From assembly GCA_037043015.1 (NCBI GenBank), contig CM073322.1:8815601-8879600 (forward strand): DNA of 64,000 nt, written 5' to 3'. The position numbers were made by a program, and so were the translations under genes. This document shows positions 45,720-57,035 of this stretch, in pieces. Below the pieces are notes generated by a model. The model was not told where the DNA came from. It searched no databases and was given only the letters and a program-made list of their open reading frames with translations. Source of the stretch: Bryum argenteum. Taxonomy: Eukaryota > Streptophyta > Bryopsida > Bryales > Bryaceae. The stretch's first letter is position 1; each line of letters starts with the position of its first letter.

Positions 45720-46320
45720 GTCTAGTTTGTGTTGTAGAATTTGCAGACCCATACAATGAAGTATGAATAAATGACATGCATTTTAGTAAAGGCAACTCTT
45801 GTTTTTGAGTTTTCACATATGGGGCATGTTTTATCTTTGTAAGGCAATCATGAGAAATTAAAAAGATGATTTTATGCTCTTTTTTTGTAGGGTCTAGTTT
45901 TAGTAGTAGAAACCTTGCCAAATCGAAGATTTATCGAAGATAAGAATAGATTTGAGTGCAAATAGCCGAGTTTTGGACAAATTTTCCTTCGTAATTATTT
46001 TGGCCATTGCAAGGCTATTATTTGCGCAAAGAAAATTTTCTCATGGCCTTTTTTTATCTAGAGTGTTATTTGCATGAAGGTAGAAATTTTTGTAGTGGGT
46101 GAATATTTCATTGCAATGGTCTATTGGTAGCAATTTGAGTACTAATACCTTACAATCTTACAATTGACGAGGCCTCATGACTCAAAGTGTAATCCACATG
46201 ATGTACAATATGTCTACTATAAGATTGTACAGTTGAGATCTGAACAACTTACCTTTCTTTCAACTTATGATACTTTTTTTGGAGACTGTGTTCTCTTCTC
46301 AATAAACCAATCAAGTCATC
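45720..46320 (+). repeat. Dispersed repeat family R2, copy 1
   Basis: Matches 59810-60330 in order: ATGCATTTTAGTAAAGGCAA / ATGCATATTAGTGAAAGCAA, GGGGCATGTTTTA / GGGGCATATTTTA, AAGGCTATTATTTG / AAGGCTATCATTTG, AAGATTGTACAGTTGAGATC / AAGATTGTACAATTGAGATC. No coding content. Confidence 0.6.
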
Positions 46321-47207
46321 TAGGAATTAAGTAATTATGAAAAGAACTCAGAAACAATTTCAAAACATTTCAGAAAATGTTCATAAAATTTCTACATTAC
46401 TTAGATGGTAATGCTCATATTATACATTGATATGGTGATGATTAGGGTTGCTTTACACTAGGCACCATGAAGATTGACCATGGCCTTCTTAAATCAGTGA
46501 TTGGAGAGTACAGTGCTCCTGATCCCATTTGGCTTTACACTAACTTACCTTGAAAAAAAAGAGAATGACCACTACCTTTGAGGTCCCCAAAGTATGCTAA
46601 ATTTTCCATAGTGGATAATGTTTTCATGGTCTCCTTGAATATAGTTGAGTCAAAGCAAATGCCTCAACTTCAATCAAGGAGACCATGAGACTCAAAAAAT
46701 CATTGATTGGCTAGTGTTCAATTTTTTATAAAGAAAGGAGGAAAAAGGGGAGGACGGAAGAGAGAATGATGAGGATTTATATTAAAATATTGAGCTTAAG
46801 CTTGTCCTGGTCCAGATCTACTTTATACTACAAAACTGACAAAGCCACTCAAAAACTCATTTTTATCACGGTCACAGCTCCTGGCCAATCAATGAATCTA
46901 TTAGAGATGGCCCAATCTCCTACATACTTTCCAAGATTGACTCCCCCAATAAGCTTAGAAATCTGAAATTCAAGCGATTATTGAGCCTACTACCTTACAT
47001 GCAGTGCTCAGGTGAACTTTAATGACGAAACTTCAATTGAAGTACAGCTGATTTCAGCTCTCATAAGACAATTCTCTGAAAGAGATGATTTCTAACAACA
47101 ATGATATACGATACAATGGATTTGAAAGTAAGGGCGACTTGCGCCCTCTAGAAGCTCTTGCATGAATGAAAAAATTAACCATTTTACAAGAGCCTGGACT
47201 CAGTTAT
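46321..47207. other. Intergenic, RUS6 3' flank
   Basis: AT-rich with no supported gene. CAAGGAGACCATGA (46676) is the inverse of TCATGGTCTCCTTGA (46625), a small inverted repeat. The 47030-47207 part is expected to contain the RUS6 3' UTR. Confidence 0.4.
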
Positions 47208-50200
47208 TCACTGAAGGATACTGAAACTGCACTTCTCTTTGGGGCTCAATAAAATATGCTTTGTGATCCATCCACGATCCTTGATGGCATGGAGCAAGGG
47301 CTGAAAATCAGCCTCTGCATTCCGCCTACTCTCAAGGAGAACGCCCTCCCATGTACCATCAATGCCTCTATTCTCATACTCTTTACCTACACACTCAACA
47401 ATAGTAGTGTTAGCTCAATTGATAGCCTCAATCTTCTCTGTTCCCTGTACCCTGTACGTCCCAGGAGTCGGTCAAACTATGACAAAAAGCAACAGGAACC
47501 TTTGTCCCCTGCAGGGGGTGCGATTAAAGACGGCAGAAATAACGTTATAATAGTGAGCTTGTTGCAAGCTGAATACAGTCTTCAAAAGGGGTAGCCTCTA
47601 CCAGATTTCACCTTTGAAAAGACAGGTGAAATCTGGTAGAGGCTACACTTCATCACATCAGAAACTATAAGGAAATTCACGAAAGCCTAACCAAAAAAGT
47701 CCTCTTAAGTGCAACAACTAACTAATCGACCTCACGAGACCACAATCTTGAACAGTATCTTGTGATTCCTTGGTTATGAATTATAAGCCTACAGTTCAAA
47801 CTCAAATGAAGGAGTAGGTGCTGTTACCGAGTTTCTGTAAGCTCTCTTTCGAGGCGATCTTAGCTCCTATGAGGGATGCCTGAGAGGTGCAAAAAACCAA
47901 CTCCATATTTAGGTCCAATACGACTGACGACGATCACAGACAACCTCTAAGCAGAGAGACTTTCTGCATCAGCAAATAGGTCCAGAGGAGTTGTAAGCAC
48001 CTGCAACACTCCCATGATGGTATCTTCAGTGTCTGCCTTCTCGTGTAGCCATAAAAGCAGCCCCGGCTGGCAACCAATCAAAGAATCTCAAAGCTCAATA
48101 ATCATCATAAAGATACGGATTCACAGAGTGTTTCGTAATAAAAGAAAGAGGGGTGATCTCTGTACCTGTGAAAATGTGACATGGTCACGAAAAGAGAAAG
48201 GTGAAGACGAAAGTGGCTCAAGTAAGAGTGCATATCGCTGAGATTTATGTCTGTCGATAATCTTCATGAGACCCTCGGGGGTAAGTGACCGCAAGGAAAC
48301 GGCACCAATCCGCAATGGCAATTGTCGCCCGCAACCTGAGACCACGACAATAACTATTTGTAACCTCCGTGGGATTCAAAAGCCTGGAAGTCAATATTTC
48401 CAAAGATCGTTTCGTACGGTAGGTTTTTACAGCTGGGGAGCAAGAACTTTTGCAGGACTCGCATATGTAAATCTGTCTGATTCCACGATGGTCCTGTTTA
48501 ACATAATGTCCCCGCCAACTCACGCAGTAATCAACAAAATTTACAAAGGATTCATAAGCAGACGGAGACGGATTCCAACACTGCAGTTTATATTGCTCTA
48601 CAATGAGAGATTGCACTCTAGTGCCTCCAGCAGCACCAGCAATAGCTGATGTGTAAATGCATCACTTACTGCCATCTCCAAAAAAGTAAAAAGTAAATCT
48701 GTTCATGATATGAAGACAGGGCTTACCATTGAAAAAATTGGCACTTTCGACCTTGCTAACCTCCTCGAAACTTGGTATCCTACGGTCCTTTACCCAGCTG
48801 TGAATGACGATCTCCAACCTTTCCTGTAAATGCAAAAAGAAACTTAGCTTGGACCTGGTTACGTGACCGCATTCATGCTGTAATCAAGCGGCTCGTTTTC
48901 CTACATAAATGTGTTAAGTACTGCAACGTCAAGCACAATGACAGCAAGGAAAGCAGACCTTGTTCAGAGTTTGTAGGTGCACAGCTCCAAGTTGCTGAAA
49001 GATAGCATACAGTTCCACCGATGCCATTAAGGGATACATTGCGAAAGGTAGAACCCTCTCAATTCTAGGGTATCGATGAACGACCTGACTCACACAGATT
49101 GCAACAGCGAGTCCTAAATTGTCGGCAACAACTGTTTGTGCCTGCATAGCCAGCAGATAGGTAACAATGAATATCCAAGTCAACGCTGAACACAGTCAAT
49201 CTGTGTTCATTCCACACACCTCGTTTCCAATATATCCTGCACATTACAATCCAGCCAGCTGTAGCACCTTCTCAGGCATAGGGCTAGAACCTGACATAAA
49301 GATGTCCGGAGATGCTTGCTTGGAGAATCCACAAAGACAGACTTCGGGACACCCATCCAAACCGAAACAACTCTTTGATGCGTAAACAGTGAACTATAAA
49401 TGATGGTTACCTGGCCCTTCGCAGAAATGTCCGCATAATTATCCCCCAATGCAAAGCTCCGATGTATGGCCGACTACAGACCAAACAGATCACAATAAGA
49501 ACAGAAGGAAGAAAAACATCGGCCTACAGACGAGTCTGAAGCCGAATCTTGACATGAAGTGAAAATTCTACGGTCGTAAAATCACATAGCATTACCGAAA
49601 GAGTGGAGAGAGGAGATTCGCACACTGGTAGCGTTGTAAACAAGGGAGGAAATTGACTTCAAAACGTTGGCGAATGTTGCTAGGAGCAGGAAATGTTGAG
49701 GAAACAAAGGTGTCATCATCTCCAATCCCACGCTCAGAGAAAACAAAGCTGATGTCGAAAATCGTATTCGCTGCGATGACACCACTGGAAAGATTTGAGG
49801 GGTCATCCTAATACAAAATTGTCACCTATCATCGAAGAAAAGTAATAGCATCAACAAACTAAAGGCACACACACACACACGATACTGAAGAAATTCATGA
49901 ACAATGAGATTGCAGGGGCCATCCATGCCATCGTCAATCTATGACATAAGGCTGCCGTTATTTCTGTAGCAACCTTCACGGCTTACGTGACAGCTGCAGC
50001 ATTAAACCCTTAGCATATTACACTGAAGAAAGAGCTTGTGAAGGTATTCGAGAAAGCTTGAAAAATGCAAGAGAGGTCCGACCTTCAAATTAGAGTCGAA
50101 AGTCCGGCCAAGACTCGCTGCAAACAGAAGTTTTCCCAGCCGTCCTAGTCCATCTTTCAACACCCAGTTCAGGGCAGCAGCTGCTGGAAGCCTGCGTTTT

Positions 50201-51225
50201 GCCCCTACACCTATGGCCCATAGCATAGCCTGTGAAGCATAAACTAAAGATGAATTAGAACAAAACAACCCTACACCCTTCAAGGGCAACTTCAACTTAA
50301 ATATAAGCTCAGTAATCACTTGGTGACGATGAATAAAGGCATTTCCTACATATATGATTCTCTATCAGTTATAATGACTCCTTCACATGAATGTTCTGAA
50401 TTACAAATGTGATGTGACCACATGGATAGCTTCGAAACAGAAAGAGCGAATACCTCTTGATGGATTATCCTTTCATGTCCAATAAGGAATTTTATTCCAG
50501 CAAGTGAAAGCCAGGTCTTCACAGCCCCCTCCTCGTTGCAAAGACAAAGAGGAAGCGTATGTGCCCTTGTTTAACTATTTTCACCTTGTTTTATACTGGA
50601 CTTATTGATTCTTCCTCTTTTACTACTGCCTTGTAGTTATACACATTCGACTATTATTAATTTGAACATGAAGTTGAATTGCGCGCAGGAAGGGGAACAG
50701 AAACGAGCATACCTGAGTACATTGAAAATGGAGAATGGAACTCAAAAAGCGGTGAAATAGTTTCCATTTCAGATACACAAGGTAATGCGGTCGAACTTGG
50801 TCTGGAACGAAGATCCGCCTCAAAGTGTGCTTTAGCTTCACAATGTTTTCAGTGATCGGCCCATTACCTCGTCCCTCTCCAATTCGAAGCTCCTCCTCAT
50901 CGATCTCGACAGTTTGTATTCGTTCCCCATCGAAAACATACTGCCATCGTCGACCACCTTCAAAGATGACTACGGGGAGCTTCTTCTTCTTCCCGTCTTT
51001 CTCCACATTGTTCCGATCCCGCCACTCGCGCCATGCATGCGACACTTCCTCCACAAAACACCGGCACTGCCATCGTTTGTCATGAACAAAGCTTTGTTGC
51101 GAATGTTTCAATCTCCTGTTGCCAAGGCGCAGTTGCCTTCTATTGGAGCATTGTAACGACCTCGCGACAATCGAGCTTGGCAAGCCTACTGCTGCTGCTG
51201 CTGCTGCTGTGAGAGAAGTGACCAT
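47208..51225 (-). CDS. RUS6: Root UV-B sensitive family protein (DUF647), RUS6-like, 10 exons
   Basis: Plant DUF647 proteins act in organelle-related and early developmental roles; the biochemical activity is not known. Exons (5' to 3'): 50713-51225, 50083-50229, 49624-49770, 49411-49473, 48959-49141, 48727-48823, 48166-48335, 48001-48066, 47828-47879, 47208-47386; every phase joins, giving 538 residues. The start MVTSLTAAAAAAVGLPSS is followed by a basic, hydroxylated stretch that could be a transit peptide. Core landmarks: LRRIFVPDQVRPHYLVYLKW, AIGVGAKRRLPAAAALNWVL, KDGLGRLGKLLF, FDSNLKRIRFSTSALFSLSV, MMTPLFPQHFLLLA, HRSFALGDNYADISAKGQ, VVADNLGLAVAI, LPFAMYPLMA, QTLNKERLEIVIHSW. The C-terminal domain includes LPLRIGAVSLRSLTPEGL and KDRGWITKHILL. 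The set LNWVLKDGLGRL and RIRFSTS points to RUS6 rather than RUS1-5. Confidence 0.9.
47591..47646. repeat. Perfect 23-bp stem hairpin in RUS6 intron 9
   Basis: Arms 47591-47613 and 47624-47646 are exact complements with a 10-nt loop (TTGAAAAGAC). It lies mid-intron, away from splice sites. It may be a recent foldback or template-switch event, or a small hairpin RNA source. Confidence 0.85.
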
Positions 51226-52279
51226 TTAAAACCCTGCGATTCTTCACTCACAGAGATTTACGCCGACTTGAACCCGCGACGAGGCCGCTTGCCTCGTATT
51301 GTTACAACAAAATTCATCTTCCTTCTCCCAAAAGGTCCACACCGATCAATCTGGACAGCTGTCCTCTACCTTCAACACCTACACAGACTTAGGTTTAGGG
51401 TTTAGCATGATTCAAACCATCTGAACCAAAAGCAACCAAAAAAATACGATCATAAAAAACAAGTTCATTCCAACACAACTAAAGAGCAGCACGAGCGTTA
51501 TCATGAGAGAGATCTTCAATGCTTCTATAGTATATAAACAATCATTCACTTCCTGCAGGATTCGCGCGACAACAAAAGACGATGAATAAAACAAAAAGAG
51601 AGTCAGATTCCAGTTGAGCAGTATCTAAATTACTCCGTGCTTTTTACAGTGGATAATTTAGTATGAGCAAAACTTATGCCATAATTTGAATCAGTGGTGC
51701 TTCGATTTCATTATCCGCGGGAATTGATGCAAGGAAAATCGCATGACTCTGGGCAAGCTTCTAAACAGCAGAGTGTAGAGAAAATGGCACAGCTTACCGA
51801 ATGAGAAAGAGCATTCTTGCTCGATTTCAACAAGGAAAAAATCGCTTCGGTGGGAGAAGGTCGGGCGATTTGGTCGCGGTCAATTGCGATTGCAAATGCG
51901 ACTGGATTCCAGGAGGATTAGAGCTGACGACGTTAGAAGTGGCCAAAGGGTCCTCCACACGCCTCGCCTCGGAAATGGCTGAAGAAGCGGGAGAACATCT
52001 CCGCTTGAAAACTACTCGTTCAAAGTAAATTTGGTGAATGTCTAGTCACTTTTGAATATCTCTCTCTCTCCTCATTTTCTTGTGTGGCATGGTTCTATTG
52101 AACGGCATGGTTTGTGACTTTGAATAAAAAGACTTCCGAGATATCAAATACACTATGTTTTTGACACTTTAAGAAAAATAAAAGAGAATAATTTAACTCC
52201 TACGGTAGCAACATAGAAGATGGGTACCTACTAGATATATAGAAACTTCGGTCCTATTCTAAGGAGCCTGCAGGATGCG
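51226..52279. promoter_or_regulatory. RUS6 5' flank, presumed promoter region
   Basis: Begins with a CTG microsatellite just inside the first exon (51189-51212) and the leader. TTAGGTTTAGGGTTTAG, a telo-box-like motif, occurs at 51390-51406. A plus-strand ORF at 51801-52028 is unsupported. No other gene is seen. Confidence 0.4.
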
Positions 52280-52450
52280 GGAATGAGGTGTCCGTTCGTA
52301 ATGTTGTGGTTATAGTGTCCACCCTGAGAGGGATTACTAGTCCTACATCATTGTTGTTATGTCCCGTGGGCATATCATCAAGGGTAGGTCAAACGAGCAT
52401 TTTAACGCCAGGCCTACAAGGGTTTAGTGTTCTTATTTATTTATTTCCGT
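52280..52450 (+). mobile_element. SINE family S, 3' half
   Basis: Blocks GTGTCCACCCTGAGAGGGAT, TATGTCCCGTGGGCATATCA, AGGGTAGGTCAAACGAGC and ACGCCAGGCCTACAAGGGTT, with a TTAT/TTTA tail at 52435-52445. It faces the next, minus-strand copy. Confidence 0.65.
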
Positions 52451-52459
52451 TCGTAATGC

Positions 52460-52680
52460 TTAACACCTGATGCCCACCGGACAAGGGGAAATTGGAACAA
52501 TACTATTTTCCCTTTTAAAGGTGAACCCTTTAACTAAGCTAGTTTCTAGCGCCTTGAAAATACTTGACATAGTATCCTTTAAAGGGCTTTGAAGTACCCA
52601 TACAACAAGGTCCAAAGACTCCACCATAGTTGGGTGGACTATGGTGGTGAGGGTACTCACTATTAACAAACTAAATTGAT
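52460..52680 (-). mobile_element. SINE family S, middle part
   Basis: Minus-strand sequence includes TGGGTACTTCAAAGCCCTTT, AGGATACTATGTCAAGTATT and CTTGTCCGGTGGGCATCAGG, matching the body of 13731-14115. The tRNA-like head is absent. Confidence 0.6.
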
Positions 52681-54519
52681 CTTGTCCATCTCATCTTGTT
52701 TTATTCTGTAAATGATATTAAGTATAGTATTACCTTGCAGATCTTTGCAATTGTTTAACAATGTAGTAAATCATATGTATACTAAAAGTATTCAAAAAGA
52801 AACAAGAGTTCGTGTGTCCCATAATGCGAGATCCATAGAGATGTCTCAAATCTACCTCTAGAGATTAATTTAAGAGAATTTATCAATTGGCATTATGAGA
52901 CAATATGAGATATTGTTTGTAGCAGAGTTCCAACTTATAAAAAGATTTGTGTTCTTTAACCATACGAAACTAGTACGCAACGTGGAATTGCTACGCTCAT
53001 ACAAATATTTTCCAATATTTATGTGCCCAATACTTTAGTATTCAATATCTTGGAATCCGTTGACCCAATTTGCAATCCAATTGTTGCGTGCATCTCTACC
53101 TAAAAATCTGCTTTCAACGACACCTCATGCACCCTAATCTGACTCGCGACGCCTAAGATTTGTAATGTCACGATCAATACATAGAAAACAATACAAAATA
53201 CGTGTGTCAAAAGGTAGACTAGTATGCACCGCCAGTGTTGCCACGTGGATGTAAATACTTCAACCATGTTCTCCTTGTTTATCTGTAAGATTTATAATTA
53301 GGTCATTTTGTAATTTCTAGTGCTTTGGGGGCCAAAACTACTTGAAAGTGAATATTCTGGGCTACGATGTCTTATTTGCGATCTGATCGTATTCCATTAC
53401 TCTTAAAAAGAATCTCCTTGTAACCTCATCTCATGCACCTCGGTTCGACCGCTGATGCTTGAGATCATAATGTCACGTCCAAAACAAACAAATTATGTGC
53501 CTTGAATGATAAATTAGTACAATTGCATGGCATTGTCACGTATACAAATATGTTTTTGATATTTTAGTGCCATAAATATTTGGAAATCTAATATGGCGGG
53601 CTCCATTGGTTGGATTTGTGCTCCGATTGTTGGCCACACCTCCTCAAGAAAAACACACACCTCCCAATGAGATCACGTATTCCCCAATCTGATTGGTGGT
53701 GCCAGAGATCAAAATGACATCACCTACTCACACATAAAACCAAACCACTTGCCTTGAATAGTAGATGGTCATGAGAATATGCAATAGTAAGCGATGAAAT
53801 CCATATTGATATTAGGAGATGTGAGTACGAATTGATTAGTAACATTTGTCTTTTATCTCTAAAAACTGATGTCAAATATAGCTTTCAAACGAGCATACTT
53901 AAATAATTATGGCTTCTAACATACAAATAACTCAAGGAGCTCACAATCCATTAAGATCCCAAGTGATTGCCTTTATTCTTTGAAGTTACATGGTTCGCTA
54001 CATCTCAAAGTTTAGTGTATAATATAAATTTCCATATATTCACTTTTTTATTATCCTTTTTGACCAATACAATTTCACTAGTGTATAATAGATCTCTAAA
54101 ATTATTATATAGTTTTTCAATTCGAAGGGTTGTGTAGGAAAGGGAATTTTCCTAATAGGATTTTAATAAAGTCTTTTTTAGTGCTTTTGGATAAATTCAA
54201 TGGATCTTAAGATTTAGGTGATAAAATCATCTTCCCCCTTCCATAAAATCTTTAAAATTAAACTCAAATACTAAAATCTCAAAAATACTCTAAGAAACTT
54301 GTAAGAAACACATTCCGAGGAATACATAAATTGCTATAAACCATGCCATGTCGATAATATTACACAAAAGGAAAATAGAAAAAAGAGAGCCACTACTCAT
54401 AAACGTACAACCACCATAAATCCAAATACTTAGAAAATGAAATTTTAAAAATAAAATAATAAATGATAGTGATATGTAATCACCTTTATCTACTTCTATA
54501 ATAAAATATTGTACGGCGA
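52681..54519. other. Intergenic, no gene seen
   Basis: Long AT-rich stretch. Imperfect internal duplication: the phrases ATCTCATGCACC, CGACGC/CGCTGATGC-TGAGAT and AATGTCACG recur at about 53120-53170, 53420-53480 and 53660-53720, spaced near 300 bp and 250 bp, suggesting an old tandem repeat. No coding frame supported. Confidence 0.5.
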
Positions 54520-54761
54520 TCCTTCCTACCCACCAACATACCAACCTACCATCATACAAACCTACTAGCCTACAAACTTACCAACCTACCTACCTTTCTT
54601 TATATTTTTTAGATTATGTATAACATGAAAAACAAAAATAAGCACAAACATATATAAAAATACTGTACATAACATTGTTTGAGGAAAGGGTAGACACGGG
54701 ATACTTTTTTAAAAGTACCATATAAAGAGCTTCCCCGTCGGAACGACGGGTACATTGATAG
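54520..54761 (+). mobile_element. Helitron-like miniature element, copy 1
   Basis: Starts after an A with TCCTTCCTACC. Ends with the hairpin CCCGTCG-GAA-CGACGGG (54734-54750) followed 8 nt later by GATAG before T. A 5' TC, a 3' hairpin about 10 nt from the terminus and an A^T insertion site are Helitron features. The 3' GATAG departs from the usual CTAG. Confidence 0.5.
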
Positions 54762-54787
54762 TCTATATATATAACAGAATTGGGCGA

Positions 54788-55008
54788 TCCTTCCTACCTT
54801 ACCATTGTACCAACCTACCAATTTACGAGCTTACCAACCTACCTACCTACCTTCTTTTATATTCTTTGATTAATGTATTACAAAAATATGTATATAAAAA
54901 TAAGAAAAAGAAAAAGAACAAGGTCCGAGGAAATGGTATATACATGATACTTTTTCAAAAGTACCATGTAAAGACCTTTTCCTTCGGAATGACGGAGACC
55001 TTACTAGT
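54788..55008 (+). mobile_element. Helitron-like miniature element, copy 2
   Basis: Also begins A|TCCTTCCTACC, contains CCAACCTACCTACCTACCTT as copy 1 does, then GATACTTTTTCAAAAGTACC and a degenerate hairpin TCCTTC...GACGGA, and ends CTAG|T (55004-55008). It lies only 26 bp after copy 1. Confidence 0.55.
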
Positions 55009-55384
55009 TTATAATAGTAACCTTGTTACAACACGGGGGCCCAAGTTGTTGGAATTTCCTAGACCACTAGGTCAATATCGCCGGATGATTGTACCGAAGC
55101 TAAAAACAAGATCAAATGGATTTGATCCGGGACCACTGTTATGACACAACCATGTCTATTCCAAACAACTTGGTATCATATGTCTTGAATATGCTTTTAT
55201 CAAGCACAAATTCTAATACTCAAATATTTATTTTACTTTTAAATCAACAGCTCCAAGTATTCTACGCCTCGGAAAGACTCTACTGAGAGTTCATACTTTT
55301 GCAATAAATGTTTATTTCATATAAGTAAAATTAGAAACATTATTATATATTCAAATCGAATAGGCTAGAAAAGAGGTGGCCATC
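55009..55384. other. Intergenic, no gene seen
   Basis: AT-rich sequence between the Helitron-like pair and a SINE fragment. A chance ORF ends at 55144. CGGCCC-free, with no RNA boxes or repeats recognised. Confidence 0.4.
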
Positions 55385-55475
55385 GAGGTAATGACATTAC
55401 GAACAGACACTATATTTGCGCCAATCTTCAATTGAAGATTGGAGTTCTTATCTATCTATCTGCTAGAAAAGAGCG
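55385..55475 (+). mobile_element. SINE family S, extreme 3' end
   Basis: ACGAACAGACACTATATTTG then GATTGGAGTTCTTATCTATCTATCTG, parallel to ACGAACAGACACTCTAATCA and the terminal ATCT run at 42835-42890. It lies directly upstream of the snoRNA cluster promoter. Confidence 0.6.
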
Positions 55476-55524
55476 GGTAGAGCAAAATTGATCATTGAAC
55501 GAGCCGTTCGACACCCCGCACTAG

Positions 55525-55560
55525 AAGTTTAGGGTTAGGTTTAGGGTTCGGCGCCCGCTC
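55525..55560 (+). promoter_or_regulatory. Telo-box promoter element of the snoRNA cluster
   Basis: The sequence TTTAGGGTTAGGTTTAGGGT contains two overlapping telo-box motifs (inverse of AAACCCTA). Telo boxes are characteristic of plant promoters of snoRNA and ribosomal protein genes. It lies about 165 bp upstream of the first box C. Confidence 0.7.
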
Positions 55561-55691
55561 CTGCTCATCACTATGTAAACTGCCATCGCTCCCGCGCCAG
55601 CAACTGACCCTCTTTTACCTTGCTCCTCATCTCCGAATGCCTCGCTTTTCCCACAGACAGTTCAGTTCCGTCGTTTAGAGTTACTTCCTCT

Positions 55692-55771
55692 TCAAATGAT
55701 GAGTTGCAGATTCTTAGTCGGATTCCCTCCGATGCGAAAGCAAGTGACGCTACTCTGCCTTTCTGATGAGT
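55692..55771 (+). ncRNA. Box C/D snoRNA A1 (25S rRNA guide)
   Basis: Box C ATGATGA at 55696-55702 and box D CTGA at 55763-55766. The internal stretch AGTCGGATTCCCT is complementary to the highly conserved 25S rRNA segment AGGGAATCCGACT, and sits directly before a CCGA that could serve as box D'. This predicts 2'-O-methylation of an adenosine in that rRNA stretch. A second copy lies at 57222-57304. Confidence 0.75.
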
Positions 55772-55791
55772 TTTGTTTTGTTCAAATTATG

Positions 55792-55887
55792 ACTGCTATG
55801 AGGATTCACAGCTCCCTCTACTGAATAATAGTGAGGAAAAAGCTTGGCATGAATCGAACCATAATACCATGGCCGACTCTGAGCAGT
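55792..55887 (+). ncRNA. Box C/D snoRNA B1
   Basis: Terminal stem ACTGCT/AGCAGT encloses box C ATGAGGA (55798), D' CTGA (55821), C' GTGAGGA (55831) and D CTGA (55879). The internal sequence is shared with B2 and B3. The rRNA target was not identified. Confidence 0.7.
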
Positions 55888-55906
55888 ATTTTGATATCGT
55901 ACGCTT

Positions 55907-56013
55907 CCGGAACTTGCGATGAAGATTCACAGCTCCCTCTACTGAATATTAGTGAGGAAACTGCTTGGCATGAATCGAACCATAATACCATGGCCGACTC
56001 TGAGCTTTTCCGG
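55907..56013 (+). ncRNA. Box C/D snoRNA B2
   Basis: Near-identical to B1 from box C (ATGAAGA) to box D. It has a different terminal stem, CCGGAA/TTCCGG, that pairs perfectly. Stem replacement between duplicates supports selection on the folded ends. Confidence 0.7.
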
Positions 56014-56046
56014 TTGAAGATAAATTTTAGGGTTTTACACTAGTTT

Positions 56047-56134
56047 GGGATATGAGGATACTTTCCCCGAATGATCGACGCTGATTCTATCTGTGCGAAT
56101 TTGCTCGAAAGAGCCAAGCCAGAAATCTGATCCC
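56047..56134 (+). ncRNA. Box C/D snoRNA C1
   Basis: Terminal stem GGGAT/ATCCC, box C ATGAGGA (56052), D' CTGA (56081), D CTGA (56127). Three related copies follow in the cluster. The guide before D' is TTCCCCGAATGATCGACG; target not identified. Confidence 0.7.
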
Positions 56135-56146
56135 GAGGTAACGTCT

Positions 56147-56282
56147 ATGTCAGAGCCAGTGATGATAAATCTCTAGGCTTGTTTCTCAAACATTCGCAGT
56201 GGCCGCCTAAAGCTTTCGCCTTATCGGGCTTGAGAGCTAATGCAGCTTCTAAACCTTCCTTGGATATCTGAGACTCTGACAT
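56147..56282 (+). ncRNA. Long box C/D-like snoRNA D1
   Basis: A perfect 9-bp terminal stem ATGTCAGAG/CTCTGACAT encloses box C GTGATGA (56159) and box D CTGA (56268). At 136 nt it is longer than typical C/D RNAs and has GC-rich internal helices (GGCCGCCTAAAGC). Copy D2 is nearly identical. Confidence 0.65.
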
Positions 56283-56308
56283 ACATCTGTAGTTAAGGTC
56301 TTGTCGGC

Positions 56309-56402
56309 GCTCAGCGATGATTATAAAATACCCGCGCTTCTGATGGGAAACCATATGAAGCAAACAGGTTACAATGGTTGAATTTCTTCAGATGAGCTGA
56401 GC
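56309..56402 (+). ncRNA. Box C/D snoRNA E1
   Basis: Terminal stem GCTCAGC/GCTGAGC, box C variant CGATGAT, D' CTGA (56340) directly after ATACCCGCGCTT, C' TGATGGG and D CTGA (56397). Copy E2 at 57509-57602 is identical over almost its whole length. Confidence 0.75.
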
Positions 56403-56421
56403 AATTCTGTATATCAGTACT

Positions 56422-56498
56422 AGATCCGATGATGACATACGCGGAGTGATGCTTTCCAGCATACGAGCATTTCCAAGTGTTACACACGCTGAGGCTCA
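56422..56498 (+). ncRNA. Box C/D snoRNA F1
   Basis: Box C ATGATGA (56429) and box D CTGA (56489), with an internal GGAGTGATGC that may be C'. Copy F2 at 57621-57698 keeps the boxes but differs inside. The following 56500-56640 segment has a diverged partner at 57700-57815 and may hold another, unclassified RNA. Confidence 0.6.
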
Positions 56499-56645
56499 GG
56501 ACTCTCGATGTGAATAGGTTATTCTACATCGTAGGAGACCGAATAAGTTCCACTGCTTGATGTACGAGCTGTCTTTGGATATTGAAATCTAGGTTTCAGC
56601 TTCTTTGCATCCGGTGAGTTCTCTTTGTTGTAGGAAAAATTTATC

Positions 56646-56733
56646 GGGACATGAGGATACTTTCCCCGAATGACCGACGCTGATTCTATCTGTGCGAATT
56701 CGCTCGAAAGAGCCAAGCCAGAAATCTGATCCC
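56646..56733 (+). ncRNA. Box C/D snoRNA C2
   Basis: Second copy of C1: GGGAC...TCCC ends, box C ATGAGGA (56651), D' CTGA and D CTGA (56726). It differs from C1 at only a few positions. Confidence 0.7.
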
Positions 56734-56771
56734 GAAACAATTATGTGAAGACAATGTGTACTTATGCACTT

Positions 56772-56878
56772 CCGGAACCTGCAATGAGGATTCACAGCTC
56801 CCTCTACTGAATATTAGTGAGGAAACTGCTTGGCATGAATCGAACCATAATACCATGGCCGACTCTGAGCTCTTCCGG
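56772..56878 (+). ncRNA. Box C/D snoRNA B3
   Basis: Third copy of B with stem CCGGAA/TTCCGG, box C ATGAGGA (56784) and box D CTGA. Identical to B2 through most of the internal part. Confidence 0.7.
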
Positions 56879-56938
56879 TGCTTTCGAGGGTATGTTTTTC
56901 GGTCCGGGTCTAGGGTTTTCTGTTTTTTGTTTTTGGTC

Positions 56939-57035
56939 CGGGATATGAGAGTACTTTCCCGAACGATAGACGCTGATTCTACCCGTGCAAGTTTTCTTGA
57001 AGAATGTGAGCTACACGGGATTTCGGAACCGCGTG
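56939..57035 (+). pseudogene. Degenerate snoRNA C3
   Basis: Keeps GATATGAGAGTACTTTCCC and CGACGCTGATTCT-like GACGCTGATTCT but loses the 3' half and the terminal stem. Probably a decayed duplicate. Confidence 0.55.

Noticed and set aside
48245..48616. 123-codon minus-strand ORF inside RUS6
   Set aside because: It is in the wrong frame relative to RUS6 exon 7, which joins in phase at 48335; most of it is intron.
51801..52028. 75-codon plus-strand ORF near the RUS6 promoter
   Set aside because: No recognised domain or splice support, and it starts inside sequence expected to be promoter.
55850..55870. B-box-like GGTTCGATTC (minus strand) in snoRNA B
   Set aside because: No A box or tRNA fold at the right distance; C/D boxes and terminal stems explain the conservation.
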